A stretch of DNA of 64,000 nt from Eulemur rufifrons. Taxonomy: Eukaryota > Chordata > Mammalia > Primates > Lemuridae. Below are positions 47,051-63,045 of the stretch, piece after piece. Below the pieces are notes generated by a model that was not told the origin of the DNA, did no database searches, and was given only the letters and a program-made list of their open reading frames with translations. The position numbers were made by a program, and so were the translations under genes. Every line of letters begins with the position of its first letter. The first letter of the stretch is position 1. The DNA is taken from positions 46,768,001 through 46,832,000 of the forward strand of contig NC_091010.1 in NCBI RefSeq assembly GCF_041146395.1. Direction: 5' to 3'.

Positions 47051-49360
47051 TGGTATAGTCTCTTATTCATACACTGAATAACTACAGTCTGTAGCCAGGT
47101 ACGAAAGGGAATATGTATTGTCTTTCCTTCATTTTCTCTTTTCATTGTGTACTCATTGGATGTGTTGCCCTGGGCAAGATGCTAAGGCAACAGAGTAAAA
47201 TGGTACAGCATAAAAACTGCCAGACTTGGGAAGCAGGACATAAAAGTTCCTAAACTGATAAAGGCAGAAGTGATCTCTGGTGTTCACCAGGTTTCTTCTA
47301 CTTCTGTAAGCCCAGAGAAACGGCTTAACTATACAATCCATCTGACAATATACAAAGACCTGTAGTAAAAATTGAGGAGGTTAGGGAAGTTATCACAGTA
47401 GCTGTTTCTTGTAACTAAGGCCTCAGACAGGGAAGATGGATTCTAGTGATGAAAGATGTTTGTCCTGTGAGAAGGTCCTAAATGGCAAAGTTCATCACTA
47501 GCTGTGTCTGTCACTTTCATATTTATAATCTCATTTTATACAAACAACGCACTGGTAATAGAACTGTTGTTCCTATTTTAGGAGAGCAACTGAAGCATAA
47601 AGAGCTTGCCCTTGGTCAGGAAACTAGTTAATGGAGTCTCTGAATTACATGCACAGATTTGGGTACTAATGAATGATATACCAAGAACCTTGCCTTTATT
47701 TAAATATATCCCTTCTTTCACCTTTAAATCTTAATTTCTTTCTTCACTTTTTTAGGTTTAATTTCAACATAGAATATTTGCTAAGTAAATTATGAAAATT
47801 TATGAGAGGCAAACTTAAAACCAACAATAACCTCAGTGGGGCTTTTTTTCCTTGCTTGTTTAGATTATTACTAAAGGCAATAAATATCCCAAAAATAGTT
47901 TTCCTGTTGGTTTTGGAACATAGATGTACATACAGTATGTAAGTATCATGTACATATGCAAACATAATCATATTTAGCCCAACCCTCTCTTGTTCTTGTA
48001 CTTCACTCTGGATTCTCCAGAGACAAGAGAAGTCCATGTTATCATCTCGATTTTATTTAAACAGATTAGCTATGTATTGAGAGGTAATGGGAATTGCTCA
48101 AGGTCTAATTAATAAATTAGTGTTGTTTATGAGACTTGACCACTAGGCTCCCAACCTCTCAAGTTTTCTGTTTTAAGATGCTTCTGGTATGTGGATGTGA
48201 TACAGAGAGCAATACTCCCAGGCAAATCAGACACACTTGGGATCATATCCTGGCTCCCAGTTTAACCATGAAAAAGTCAATTTATTGAACTTTAATTCCC
48301 TCATTTGTAAAACTAAACTGTAGTTTCTAGTTAAATTGGTATATTGAAGCACCAGGTACATAGTAAGTACTCAATAGATATTCTTTTCTCTTAGGTTTAG
48401 CTTTCTAGTATCAGTCTTTGATAGTTTAAATGCCTTTCCTGGGAAGCCAGGCATTGAGTATTGAAGCCAGCACTTAACTTTGTGCCTTCCACTGCGTGAA
48501 TATAGAAGAAGTTTAAGGTAATCCATCCCTACCTTGATTTTTCTATACTTTAGTCCTGTTTTTCATATTTACTGATTATTTCATGTGCGTAAGTTTCTTC
48601 TCAACAATATTGTAAGTCTTCATACGTTATACCCACCACATTGTATGCTCTACTCTCAGTATCGATTACTTTGCTAGTAGAAAAGACACTGAATTGGGAG
48701 TCAGAACCTAGGTTCTGATCCTGGTAACTGTGCTGGATATCTTCTGTTTGCCCCTCGATCCATTCTCCACTTTGCTCTGCTCTGTGTCCTGGGAGGCCAA
48801 CCTATATGGACTGCATCAGTGGCGGGGGCTTGGTCAGTAGAAAGTATCAGCAGGAGCTGGGAAGGTGCGAGGTTCCCTCCCTACCAAATGATTGTGAGTT
48901 GGCTGTATCCCTTTAGGGATCATAGCTCTATCTGTTGTTCCTCTTCATACCTTTTCTGGGTTCTGATAGCTAGTCCCTCCCCCTTGCCTTTTGGGCCTTA
49001 GGGGAGGATAATATGATCTGGGCTGTTACTGGCCCTGTCTCACTACACTGTTTATTCCTTGTTGGTTTTCTTAAACTATCCCCATACTTTTGTATATAGT
49101 TCCTTTTATTAAACTCTCCTCAAATTGTTCTGTTAAAGTATACCATCTGTTTCCTACCAGGACTCTGACTGATAAGTAAGTTACAACCTTTTTAGAGTTC
49201 AATTTCCCCATTTGTAAATTCTTGCCAGCTTTAATACGTTGTGTTTAATCATCGTATGCTTTCTAAATAAAGATAAATTAATAATAGCAGTTATGTTTCA
49301 TCTTTATCTTTCCTGTATCCTTTATGCACTACTTCAAGGAAAGGCAGACAGGCATTAATT
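47051..49360. other. Intergenic sequence downstream of CUTC
   Basis: MIR-type pieces lie at about 47515-47640 (antisense) and 48200-48375 (sense; GGGATCATATCCTGGCTCCC, CTCATTTGTAAAACTAAAC). A possible third is near 48680-48740. No gene is supported. Confidence 0.55.
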
Positions 49361-49528
49361 ACTTTTTTTCTCTAAAGAGATGGGGGTCTCCCTATGTTGC
49401 CCAGGCTGGAGCACAGTGGTTATTCATAGGCGCGATTATAGCACACTGCAGCCTTGAACTCCTGTCCTAAAGCAGTCCTCTCCCTTCAGCCTCCTGAGTA
49501 GCTGGGAGCGTGCCATGGTGCCTGGCTA
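49361..49528 (-). repeat. Monomeric Alu-like arm, antisense
   Basis: CTAAAGAGATGGGGGTCTCC through GGGAGCGTGCCATGGTGCC is a single, strongly diverged Alu/7SL-related arm without a second monomer. Confidence 0.75.
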
Positions 49529-49899
49529 GTAATTGTTTTTTAATTAATTTTAGTTACTACTTGAATGTTACACAATGTTACGCATCCTAGCAAAATAATT
49601 CTATTAAATAATTCTCTTAAAGTAGCTGTATCTTTGGGACATTTGTATCATTTCTGTAATTCTATGTATTATCTTAAATTCTATTCCCAAAGCAACACAT
49701 GATGTCACTTTCTGGTACAGGTTTATTCTTGAACTTTTATGATCAAGTGCCTTTTTTTATCACTAAGCCAACGCTTACAACTTAGTCATCTCTCACTGAC
49801 CTTCCAACTCACCCTAAGTTATTTCTACCTAATATTGAATCACTCCAGCATTTTTGATAAGCATACAGACTAAGGAATTATATTACTTTAAAGAAATTT

Positions 49900-50440
49900 T
49901 CACTTAAAGTTATATTACCTGATTGTAGCAAACATCATATTTAATGGTGAAATAGTAGACACTTTTCTCCTGAGATTGTAAGTCAGACAAGGATACCCTC
50001 TATCAGCATTTCTATTCATCCTTTTACTGGCTGTCTTAGCTAGTACAGTAAGACAAAAAGAAAGATGTAAGGATTGGAAAGGAAAACATAAAACTAGTTC
50101 TTTTCAGACATCATGATTGTATAAAGAAAATCTAAAAAAAAACTATTAGAATTAATAAGTGAATTCAATAAGGTTACTGGATACAAAGTCAATATATAAA
50201 AATTATATTCCTATGTTCCAGCAAAAAATTATAAAATGATAAATTTTAAATTATTTCTACAAATATAAAAACAAATTGTACATTTTAAGTAGGTACACTT
50301 TTTTGTATGTCAATTATACCTCAAGCTGTGTTTTAAAAAATGATACCGTGTATAACCATGCATAATAATATCAATACAGTATCAAATGCCTGGGAATAAA
50401 TCTAATGAAAGAAAAATTCTTTAAAATTTAAAAATATATA
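49900..50440 (+). repeat. L1 ORF2 fragment, sense, decayed
   Basis: AATGGTGAAATAGTAGACAC, GACAAGGATACCCTCTATC and GGGAATAAATCTAATGAAAG are remnants of the reverse-transcriptase region of L1 ORF2, with stops and frameshifts. Confidence 0.75.
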
Positions 50441-51090
50441 TTTGCATTTTCAGGGCTTTTTCTGCATCGTCTATTAGCACCTGGCTTCCTTTTATCTGTG
50501 CTAATCTTTGTAGCATATTCTTGGATTCCTCTCCTGAAAATGCTCTTTCCTTCTCTGCCACATGGCCAGGCTTCAAATTTTTCAAGTTTTTATGCTCTGC
50601 TTCCCTTTTAATTATTAAGTTCTCTTAAGTTCAGCCTTCCCACAAAGCTTTAGGGCATGAACAGTCTTTGCTATGATGTAACAAGGGTGACCTTTCCTCT
50701 AGTTTTCAGTAAGTTCCTCATTTCCATCTGAGACCTCATCAGCATGGCCTTTACTGTCCATACTCCTATCAGCACTTAGATCACAACCACTTAATCAGTC
50801 TCTAATAAGTTCCAGACTTTCCCTCATCTTTCTGTCGTCGTCTTCGGAGCCCTCCAAACTCTTTAAACCTCTGCCCATTACTCAGTTCCAAAGCCACTTT
50901 CACACTTTCAAGTGTCTTTATGTCAACAATCCACTCCTTACTACCAATATTCTGTCTTAGACCATTTGTGGTGCTATAAAGGAATACCTAAGGCTGGGTA
51001 ATTTATAAAGAAAAGAGGTTTCATTGGCTATCATTTCTCCAGGCTATACAAGAAGCATGGTGCTAGCATCTCCAAACCATAGCATCAATG
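50440..51090 (-). mobile_element. ERVL-MaLR remnant (internal region plus truncated LTR), antisense
   Basis: The LTR end is at about 50952: on the - strand CCTCTTTTCTTTATAAATTA and ACCCAGCCTTAGGTATTCC are the standard MaLR 3' LTR end. The LTR is shortened by an internal deletion (its start abuts its 3' part near 51075). The sequence from 50440 to 50951 matches the MaLR internal region on the - strand. It is an old, non-coding retroviral relic with no open frame. Confidence 0.7.
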
Positions 51091-52289
51091 GCACCAATCC
51101 AGAAAAATGGTTCCCGTTGTCCAGGCTGCTTTGTACAGCTTGTGGCAGCTGGTGTTTATCTTTCCCCTTCCAGACTTGGGGGTTAGCAGCTTTATAGACA
51201 GGGGCAGTCCTGATTATAAACCTGACTGCATTTGCACAAAACAATAGAGTTAGCCTTTCCCTTCCTGCCTTAAATCCTGATGCTAGCTTCTCTTGGTAAT
51301 AAATGTCCTTTGTGGCATATTTTTCTGCAGAATAGGACACTTTCAATTACAATAAAAACCAGTTCAAGCAGGCATCCTTTCTGCTCAGTGATGTTCTTTT
51401 TCTTTCTTTCTTTTTTTCTCATCCAGGCCCTCTTTTTATTTATAGTAATACCAAACCATCCACTTCTAAATTTTCTAGTCTCCCATCAGCTGGAATTAAC
51501 TAGTTACTGTATATCTTTGGGATCATGTAGTTGTGTCCACTTTGGTGGATATAAGAAAGGAACAAACCAACCATTGAACAGAAGGAACAGAAGGGTATCA
51601 CACTGCTGCAGCTGGAGTCCGGCAGGAACATCTGAGCATCCCATACCTGAATGCTTAAAGGAAGAAAGAAGGAAAGCTGCTCTTCATTTGTTTTCAAAGC
51701 AGATTCATTTGAAAGACAGTGAATAAACGGCCATCAGATGTATAAGCACTTAGACCTTCAGCCTAGGAAAGTTCTTCTAATACATTACCTTGAAACAAAT
51801 TTATCAATAAATCCCAAAGATTTAGTATAAATAGTACAATACGTATTTGCTTTTCTCTTTTCTTTCTTCAAACACCAAATAAAATGCAGGTGAAGGAGAT
51901 GAAACACAACTGGAGGCTGACTTAGGAACTTAACGCTAAGAGTAAAAAATTGAAAAAATTAAATTGGTTAATGTGATCTATTTAAAATAAAGCGTTTGGG
52001 TACGGCTTTCCAAATAAAGTCAAGTGACAGTTACACTGCTAGGAAGTCCCTGGGGCAAAAAAAAGATTGTTAAGAAGTAATAACCTTAAAAACCCACAAG
52101 GCGGGCTACTGCCTTGAGGAGAAAAAGGGACAGGTGAAAGAAGGGCGGGAGAAAGTCAAGGAGAGAGTTTTCTGAGGCTTGTTTTAAGGCCTAATGCATC
52201 ACAACATTATAACAAAATACTGTAACAAGGGCTATGGGAGTTAGAAGCCAGGAACTGTGGACAAAAACATAAATAACCTGTATATATAA

Positions 52290-52560
52290 TCACAATCTTA
52301 TATCCTGCAACCTTGCTGAACTTATATATTAATCTTAATGGGGTGTGTATTTCTTAGGATTTTCTATATACAAGATTAGGTTGGCAAATAGCATTTTAAT
52401 TTCAATCTGGATGGCTTTTATTAACATTTTTCTTGCCTAATTGCCCTGGCTAGAACCTCCAGTGCAATGTTGAGTACTGAGAGTGAACATCTTGTTCTTG
52501 TTCCTGATCTTAGGGATAAAGTAGTATTAGGTTATTAAGTATGGAACATTTGATTTCCTT
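52290..52560 (-). repeat. L1 ORF2 fragment, antisense
   Basis: TATATCCTGCAACCTTGCTG, ATTGCCCTGGCTAGAACCTC and CTTGTTCTTGTTCCTGATC are the reverse of the L1 ORF2 reverse-transcriptase region. It is decayed. Confidence 0.78.
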
Positions 52561-52679
52561 AAGTACTAAGTTTGACAATTGATATCTCTGACATTCACTT
52601 TGACACTTCTTGTTGTTTTTTGTTTGGTGAAGGTATATCCTCATTCTTTCAAACGCACATTTTGGCTTGTGATTATCTT

Positions 52680-52900
52680 TCACATTTTTTTTAAAGCAAT
52701 TTTTGTGAACCCATGAATAACTAACAAATTCTTTATCTTGCTGATTTGTTTCAAATGGTCCAATATTGTTGGAATAGTAATGTTAAACCTTGCTGCTAAT
52801 TCACATGTAGGTTGAGATGGATTCGCTTCCACTACAGCTTTCAGCTTATCATTATCCACCTTGGTCTCAGATCGCCCACATGAGTGATCATCAATGCTAA
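52680..52900 (-). pseudogene. Mariner transposase fragment (DNA-binding region)
   Basis: On the - strand a short frame reads KVDNDKLKAVVEANPSQPTC followed by ELAARFNITIPTILDHLKQI. This is the second helix-turn-helix of a mariner-type (Hsmar2-like) transposase. Only about 60 residues are recognisable; the catalytic DDD region is absent and the frame ends at a stop. It is a fossil with no intact terminal repeats that I can find. Confidence 0.78.
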
Positions 52901-52999
52901 AGCCATTGGATAAAAGGTAGAATGGGAGCTGAATATCCACATGGTGTCAAAATATCACCCTATAGATTATTCGCTAGTCATAAAAGTAGAAACTTTACA

Positions 53000-56960
<3,961 letters not shown>

Positions 56961-59106
56961 AAATTAGTCTTAATTTAATTCTCTGTACATCTTTTTTGGT
57001 CCCTGAATATTCTAAAAAGATGTTTTTGTTGTTGTTTTAGAGATACAGAAATGTTCAAGTTATCTTTGGTAAGAGAATTTGGGAGTAGTTTATTATTTCA
57101 TAGGTATGGTTTTTAATTTTTTCTATAGGAACATGAATTACTAGGCCCAATTTAAAAATATGCAGGGAAAAATGGTCTTTACTATTACCACTTAAATCTG
57201 GATATCTATTATAAGATATTACACAAGAATGAAAACCTTCATTGTTTATCTCTAATTATTAACCAAAAGTATACAACTTTATGGGTTATCCTGAACATTG
57301 AACTTCTGTAAATATTCCAAAGTTATTTAAGTGCAACCACTTACTAATTAATATTTCCTTACTAAGTAGATATGATTCGGCATATTTTTTGCAAGTCATT
57401 CTAATGAAACGTTCCCTTCTACTGAATTATCTCTAAGTACTCAATTATTAATATTTATAGCATTCGCACATATAGAGACCATTAAGACGATATTAGGGAG
57501 AAATCATCTTAAGTAAGACCAGCAGAGGTAAGGTTAGAATTCAGGTTTCCTTTATTTATGTCTTGCAGTTTTTCATTGTACAGCCTTCCTGTCCCTATTA
57601 AAAATAGCAAGGCATTTACCCCACCCAGTCTTTTGATACTTTTGTTATTCTCAGTGATTCAAGATGATGACGGATAATGGTTCTGCAATGCCTTCTGTAA
57701 GTTCTTTTAGAACCTATTTTGGGCTTCAGGAATTTTTATGTTCGTTCCCTGTATAATGTAAAAAGTAAAAGCCTCAGAAGCTCCTGCTTTCCAGTGCCCC
57801 AGGAATACCCACTAGTAACAGTTCATTTGAATCAACATTTATATTGTTTGAATCTATAAGTGCAAATGTATTTATCAAAATGGAATCACACTTACTCTCC
57901 TGCCACTTGCTTTTTAAAAACAGGCTTTATTTTTTAGAACAGTTTAAGGTTCACAGCAAAACTGAACAGAAGGTACAGAGATTTCCCATAACTCCCTGCC
58001 CCCCATATATGTATATCTGTCCTCATTATCAATTTATTAATATCCCGCCATAGTGGTACATTTGTTTCAATTGATGTACTTACACTGACATAACATTATC
58101 ATCCAATAGTTTACATTAGGGCTCACTTTTGTTTTTGTATATTCCAGAAGGGTTTGGACAAATTTATAATGACATGTATCCACCATTATGGTAGCATAAC
58201 AAATAGTTTCACTGCCCTAGAAGTCCTCTGTGCTCTGCTTATTCATCCCTTCCTCCCTGCTAACCCCTGGCAACCACTGATCTTTCTACTGTCTCCATAG
58301 TTTTGCTTTTGTCAGAATGTCATATAGTTGGAATCACCTCGTACGTAGCCTTTTCAGATTGACTTCTTTCACTTAGTAATATGCATTTAAGTTTTCTACA
58401 TACATTTTCATGGCTCAGTAGTTCGTTTCTTTTTAGCACTGAATAATATTCCATTGTCTGGTGTATTGAGACAATTGATGTTTAATACAATTATTGAAAT
58501 AGTTGGATTAGTATCTACCATGTTTGTGACTTTTTCTATTTCTTGCCCTTGTTTCCCTATTTTTTCTTCCACTTCCACTCTTTTACTGCTACAAAATTAA
58601 AACCAAAAAGGTTTTAACTGAGTGTTTCATATGATTATATTCTCTCTTCTTTCTCAACATATCAATTATGCTTTTTTAAAAAAGCTTTTTTTAGTGGTTG
58701 CCCTAGAGTTTTTAATATACATTTACAACTAATCCAAGTCAAATACCACCATACTGTTTCACAGGTAATGAGAGTACCTTAAAATAACAAAATAATCCTA
58801 ATTCTCCCTCCCATCCCTTTGCTGTCATTCATTTCACTCATATATAAGCGTACACAATTGAATACATTGTTGCTATTATTTTGAAAGAACTGCTATTTTT
58901 TAGATCAATTAAGAATTTTAAAAATTGATTTTACTTTCACTTATCCCTTCTCCAATGCTCTTCCTTTCTTTATGTAGGTCTAAGTTTCTGACCTATATCT
59001 AGTCTCGAAAGGACTTCTTTTAACATTTCTTGCATGGCAGGTCTGCTGGCAACAAAGTCCCTCAATTTTTGTTTGTCTGAGAAAGTCTTTATTTCTCCTT
59101 TACTTT

Positions 59107-59222
59107 TTTCCCCTCAGAAACAGTGTCATCTCACTATGCTGCCCAGGAAAGATTCGAACTCCTGGGCTCAAGTTGATCATCCCACCACAGCCTCCTGAGT
59201 AGCTGGGACTACAGGCATGCAC
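59107..59222 (-). repeat. Alu-like monomer inside L1M
   Basis: It is a single reversed arm (CTCACTATGCTGCCCAGG … GCTGGGACTACAGGCATGC). Near-identical CTCCTTTACT lies on both sides (59096-59105 and about 59223-59232). Confidence 0.82.
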
Positions 59223-60416
59223 CTCCTTTACTCTTGAAGGATAATTTCACAGAGTACAGAATTGTATATTGGGTTTTTTCTCTTAACATTTTAAATATTT
59301 CACTCCATTCTCTTCTTGCTTGCATGCTTTCTGAGGAAAAGTTGCATATAATTCTTATTTTTTCTCCTCTATAGGTAAGGGTTTTTTCCCTCTGGCAGCT
59401 TTTAGAATGTTTTCTTTATCTTTGATTTTCTGCAAGTTAAATAGATGTGCCTGGTTGTAGGGTTTTTTTGGGTTTTTTTTCTTCTTCTTCTTTTGATATT
59501 TAACCTGCTTGGTGTTCTTTGAGCTTCCTGGATCTGTTGTTTGTTGGGGAAATTAATATGGGGAAATAGTCTTCAAATATTTATTCTGTTCCTTTCTCTC
59601 TTTGTTTTCCTTCTGCTATTCCCACTATGTGTATGTTACACCTTTTATAGTTGTCCCACAGTTCTTGGGTATTCTGTTTATTCATCCTTATTATTTTTCA
59701 GTTTGGGCAGTTTCTACGGCGATATCTTCAAGCTCAGATACTTTCCTCAGTCGTGTGCAGTGTACTAAAAGCCCATCAAGAGCATTCTTCATTTTTGTTA
59801 CAGAGTTTTTTTATCTCTAGTATTTCTTCTTGGTTCTATTTTAGAATTTCCATCTCTCTGTTTACATTGCCCCATCTGTTCTTACAGCTGTCTATTTTAT
59901 CCATTGGAGCCCTGGGCGTATTGATCACAGTAGTTTTAAATTTCTGGTCTGATAATTCCGACATCCCAGCCGTATCTGAGCCTGGTTCTGATGCTTGCTC
60001 TGTCTCTTCAAAGCAAGTTTTTTTGCCTTTTAGTATGCCTTGTAATGTTTTCTTGCTAGCAGAACATGATGTACTGAGTAAAAGGAACTGCTATAAATAG
60101 GCCTTTAGTAATGTGGTGTAAAGTGGCAGGGGGGAAGGAAGAGTTCTATAGTCCTGTGATTAGGTCTCAGTCTTTTGGTGACCGTTTGTCTCTAGACTGA
60201 ATTGCACAAGTGCTTTTCAATTCCTCCCATCCCCCTTACATGGGACAGGATGGCTGGAGTGGACTGGGGTTAATTATTTCCCTTCTCCCACATGGAAGGC
60301 TGCGAGACACTGGAGTTGGTTACTTCTCTTCTCCTGCTGTCAGTTAGGCTCTGATAAAACCCCAACAGGTTAGGCTCTTTAAATAGTTTCTCCTGAGGAC
60401 AGACTTTGTTTAGAAC

Positions 60417-60727
60417 TGCAGTCCCCAAACCCCCAGCTACAGCCCCGTACCAGTCTATGACCTGTTAGAAACTGGCAGAGCATCACCACCTGAGCTCTGC
60501 TGCCCCCCTTCCACCCTCCACTGGCTGTGGAAAAATTGTCTTCCATGAAAATTAGGAACAGCAGGAGGTGAGCGGCAGGTGAGCAAGCAAAGCTTCATCT
60601 GTATTTACAGCAGCTCCACATGGCTCACATCACCGCCTGAGCTCTGCCTCCACACCCAACCCCACCCGTCGAAAAATTGTCTTCCATGAAACCGGTCCCT
60701 GGTGCCAAAAAGGTTGGGGACTGCTGG
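60417..60727. mobile_element. MER1-like hAT element, rearranged, copy 2
   Basis: The ends read CTGCAGTCCCCAAACCCCC and AAAAAGGTTGGGGACTGCTG. The layout matches copy 1 at 37205: TGGAAAAATTGTCTTCCATG occurs near 60529, then CAGCAGGAGGTGAGCGGCAG and AAGCTTCATCTGTATTTACA, then a second AAAAATTGTCTTCCATG near 60671. Confidence 0.8.
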
Positions 60728-61354
60728 TTTAGAAGAACGAATGCTCTGGTGTATTTCAAGTGGTTACTTTCCCCATCGCCCTGCTGGAAGCACGAGGAGA
60801 TTTTTCTCCAATATTCACTGTGAGAACCTCTTTGTGCTCCTGGAGGTAAAACTCACAAAAGTGACTAAGTCACTCTGGAGTTTTTATCTCTCAGACTTAT
60901 CTACATGGAACATCTAGCAATTCATCAATTACAGCTCAGACTTTCCTGCCCCAGCACTGGCTCCTGCTGAAGTTTCTGCTCCAGTAAGTTGTGATTCTCA
61001 GTATTTCCATGTCTGTCTCCCCAGTTTGGGAGCAGCAGTTTGCCCTGTGTCCTTACTAAAGATCTAAGAAGAGTTGTTGATTTTTCAATTTGTTCAGCTT
61101 TTCATTTATTGTTAGGACAGAGTAGTGACTTGCAGACTCCTTACATGGATCAGCCCACTTGCTTTTTTTATTCAATAATATATCACACATATATGGTCCC
61201 TGTCAGTACATATTTTATAATTTAAACAATTTGTTTTGATGAATATTTAGATCCTCCATGATCCCCTTTTTTGATTCCTTAGAATGTTTTAAACACAAGA
61301 AAGAAAAATCCTACTTGTTTTAAAACATGGTTATAATTTCTATTTTTTTCTTTC

Positions 61355-61975
<621 letters not shown>

Positions 61976-62177
61976 ATCAGATTATAATTTCTAATACAGA
62001 TTATAATCTTTGTTAATTTCTTCCTGAGGTAGATGCTCAGAAAACATTTTATATTCACAAAATGAAAAAAAAAAAAAAAACTCTCCAGCAAACTAGAAGA
62101 ATTAATTGTGTGATGAAAGAGCCAGATTAAAGGTGGAAGCAGGTGCGTTTATCTATTAAGAATTTTGATTAGTTAAA

Positions 62178-62364
62178 GCAGTGATTCTCAAAGTGTGGCC
62201 CAGAGATCCCTGGGGGTGGTGAGACACTTTCAGGGGATCTGTAAGAGCAAAACTGTTTTCATAATAATACTGGGATGCTATTTGCCTTTTTAAACTCTCA
62301 TTCTTTCACAAGTGTACAATGGAGTTTTCCAGAGACTACATGATGTGTGATATCACCCTGTTAC
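62178..62364. mobile_element. hAT-type element end (partial)
   Basis: AGTGATTCTCAAAGTGTGGC, TTTCAGGGGATCTGTAAGAG and TTTTCATAATAATACTGGG match one end of a hAT-Charlie-type element. It runs directly into the next Alu. Confidence 0.6.
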
Positions 62365-62634
62365 CTTAGCTAGAGTGCAGTGGCATCATCATAGCTCACT
62401 GTAACCTCAAACTCCTGAGCTCAAGCAATCCTCCTGCCTCAGCCTCCCAAGTGACCAGGACTACAGGTGCATGACACCACACCTGGCTAATTTTTCTATT
62501 TTTTTTTTTTTTTTTTGGTAGTGACAGGGTCTTATTCTTGCTCAGGCTGGTCTCGAACTCCTGAGCTCAAGCCATCCTCCCACCTTGACCTCCCAGAGTG
62601 CTAGGATTACAGGCTTGAACCACCACACCTGGCC
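62365..62634 (-). repeat. Alu, antisense, lacking its A-tail end
   Basis: It begins inside the 3' arm (TTAGCTAGAGTGCAGTGGC) without the usual T run, and runs to CCACACCTGGCC. It was probably cut by deletion or recombination with the hAT fragment. A T run is present in the middle (62500-62516). Confidence 0.85.
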
Positions 62635-62905
62635 TGTAATTATTTTTTCATTTCAAAATATTAAGGGGGTACAAATGTTTTTATTACATGGATACATTGT
62701 ATAATACTGAAGTCAGGGCTTTTATTAATAGTGTGCCCATCAACAGAATAGTGTTCATTGTACCTGATAGGTAGGCTTTTATCTTTCACCCCCTCCCACA
62801 CTCCCCCCTTCTTGGTTTCCAATGTTCATTGTGCCTGTGTGTACCCATCGTTTAGCTCCCACTTACTAGTGAGAACATGTGGTGTTTGTTTTTCCATTCC
62901 TGAGA
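62635..62905 (-). repeat. L1 3' end, antisense
   Basis: TAAGGGGGTACAAATGTTTT, ATGTTCATTGTGCCTGTGTG and CTCCCACTTACTAGTGAGAAC are the reverse of an L1 3' end. It is 5' truncated. Confidence 0.8.
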
Positions 62906-62906
62906 A

Positions 62907-63045
62907 AATTGTTTATTTATTTATTTTTGATGCAGGGTCTTGCTATGTTGCCTAGGCTGATCTCAAACTCCTGGCCTCAAGTGATCCTCCTGCCTCAGCT
63001 TCCTGGGTAGCTGGGACTATAGGCATATGCCACTGTGCACAGCCC
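62907..63045 (-). repeat. Alu monomer, antisense
   Basis: TTTATTTATTTATTTTTGATG is followed by CAGGGTCTTGCTATGTTGCC and one arm ending TGCCACTGTGCACAGCC. Confidence 0.85.

Larger units (their letters stand above)
57900..61060 (-). repeat. Long antisense L1M block, interrupted by an Alu arm and a MER1
   Basis: GAACAGTTTAAGGTTCACAGC, GCATAACAAATAGTTTCACTG, CATTTCTTGCATGGCAGGTC and CCTCTGGCAGCTTTTAGAATG follow the order of a reversed L1M 3' region. L1M-like text continues on both sides of the insertions at 59107 and 60417. Frames of up to 149 codons within it are chance products of the reversed L1. Confidence 0.7.

Noticed and set aside
51280..51726. 148-codon + strand frame
   Set aside because: It has low-complexity Phe-rich composition, overlaps repeat-derived sequence, and has no family likeness or splice context.
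59651..60100. 149-codon + strand frame
   Set aside because: It lies wholly in antisense L1M sequence and has a hydrophobic composition typical of reversed L1 tails.
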